From assembly GCA_900618425.1 (NCBI GenBank), contig UZAN01040157.1:1-31832 (forward strand): a DNA stretch of 31,832 bases, written 5' to 3'. This DNA is from Echinostoma caproni. Taxonomy: Eukaryota; Platyhelminthes; Trematoda; Plagiorchiida; Echinostomatidae. The stretch's first letter is position 1. The number at the start of each line of letters is the position of its first letter. This document shows, piece by piece, positions 31,238-31,832 of the stretch. A program made the position numbers and the translations under genes. Under the pieces are notes generated by a model, which saw only the letters and a program-made list of their open reading frames with translations, had not been told where the DNA came from and made no database searches.

Positions 31238-31479
31238 CTAACACTCTGCATAGTTTGAATATTTGCTCAATGCAGCTTCCATCAGAGTAAAATTTATTCT
31301 TTTCTTTATTTCGACACCCTTGCCGAGCGAGGGTTGGCGATTGAACAGCCAGCTAGGGGAAATATTTTCGCAAATGATTTTAGCACCTTTTTCGTAGTGG
31401 GTAGGTAGTAGGACAGAATATGTTCTAAGTACTGGACAGTCTATCCCGTTCTTTTGTCGAGCAAAGTAAAATGCAAAAT
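31238..31479 (-). CDS. candidate terminal exon of an unidentified protein
   Basis: On the - strand a strong acceptor (CTTTTTTCTATTTGGCAG) is followed by an 80-codon open frame starting in phase 1: FAFYFARQKNGIDCPVLR, SVLLPTHYEKGAKIICENI, FTLMEAALSKYSNYAEC, then a TAG. The residue composition is protein-like and no donor is seen inside. Upstream exons would lie beyond 31500 and none could be picked out in the 350 bases left. Unrecognised; chance remains possible. Confidence 0.3.
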
Positions 31480-31832
31480 CTGCCAAATAGAAAAAAGTGT
31501 CTCAGAGACATCTGGTGGAACGTGATCCCCCAGGTGAACTTTCTCTTATCCAACTGTTTGGTTACCCTATCGTACTTAACGGCTCTCAGAGAATGTCACC
31601 CACGTCGAGCTATGCATTAAAAATCTGTAGCGTGTGCAACTGATCGATTACTGTGTTAGCATGCCCTGGTATGAGCTGGTTTGTTGCGTAGTCTAGAGCA
31701 TGCTGAGACTTACAGCAGTTATACAAACACAATTCTATTACTATCAGCTGAAACGTTCCCAAGTTCACCGCTATATGTCATAATCTTTACGCTCCCGGTC
31801 ACTCCTATTCACTCAGTCCTACCAACGATTCT
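31480..31832. other. no recognisable feature
   Basis: Apart from the pyrimidine tract serving as a possible acceptor next to 31480, nothing can be assigned. Confidence 0.4.

Overview
This is animal nuclear DNA, most likely from a flatworm and probably a trematode. There are no operons, ribosome-binding sites or long intact ORFs. Short candidate exons with GT..AG borders lie in non-coding DNA full of decayed retroelements and simple-sequence arrays. The element mix (RTE and CR1-like non-LTR retrotransposons, Penelope-like elements, and a tRNA-related SINE carrying a hammerhead ribozyme) is the one known from trematodes such as schistosomes. The species assignment is inference; no single sequence proves it.

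Layout. 1-4690: two copies of a tRNA-related SINE, two copies of an unnamed ~490-bp retroposon family ('family A' here), a trinucleotide array and one small candidate exon. 4690-5516: an RTE tail on the + strand. 5592-5660: a second small exon resembling the first. 6861-7275: a third family A copy. 8376-9935: two Penelope-like endonuclease fragments on the - strand. 10425-15275: three further candidate exons on the + strand whose phases fit together and end in a stop codon, interrupted by a family A copy flanked by a clear target-site duplication and by a 5'-truncated CR1-like element. 16975-20450: a nearly full-length but broken CR1-like element on the - strand, with endonuclease and reverse transcriptase. 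20814-21960: another LINE tail containing a 171-bp tandem duplication joined by a single N. 22932-23462: a second RTE tail. 26062-26256: a MITE-like inverted-repeat element. 27190-28915: a nest holding the fifth family A copy, an RT fragment, the hammerhead SINE and an oppositely oriented RT fragment. The remainder holds nothing I can assign.

How the parts relate. The non-LTR elements are the presumed source of machinery for the non-autonomous units (both SINE families and family A). All autonomous copies here are dead: stops, frameshifts, deletions, altered catalytic residues. The best case for a host gene is the + strand exon series 2052-2117, 5592-5660, 10425-10673, 14881-15071 and 15147-15275, with transposons filling its introns. 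I do not recognise its product. The two most notable observations are the structurally complete minimal type I hammerhead at 28374-28416 and the family A retroposon, defined here by five copies, a constant 5' end and two target-site duplications.
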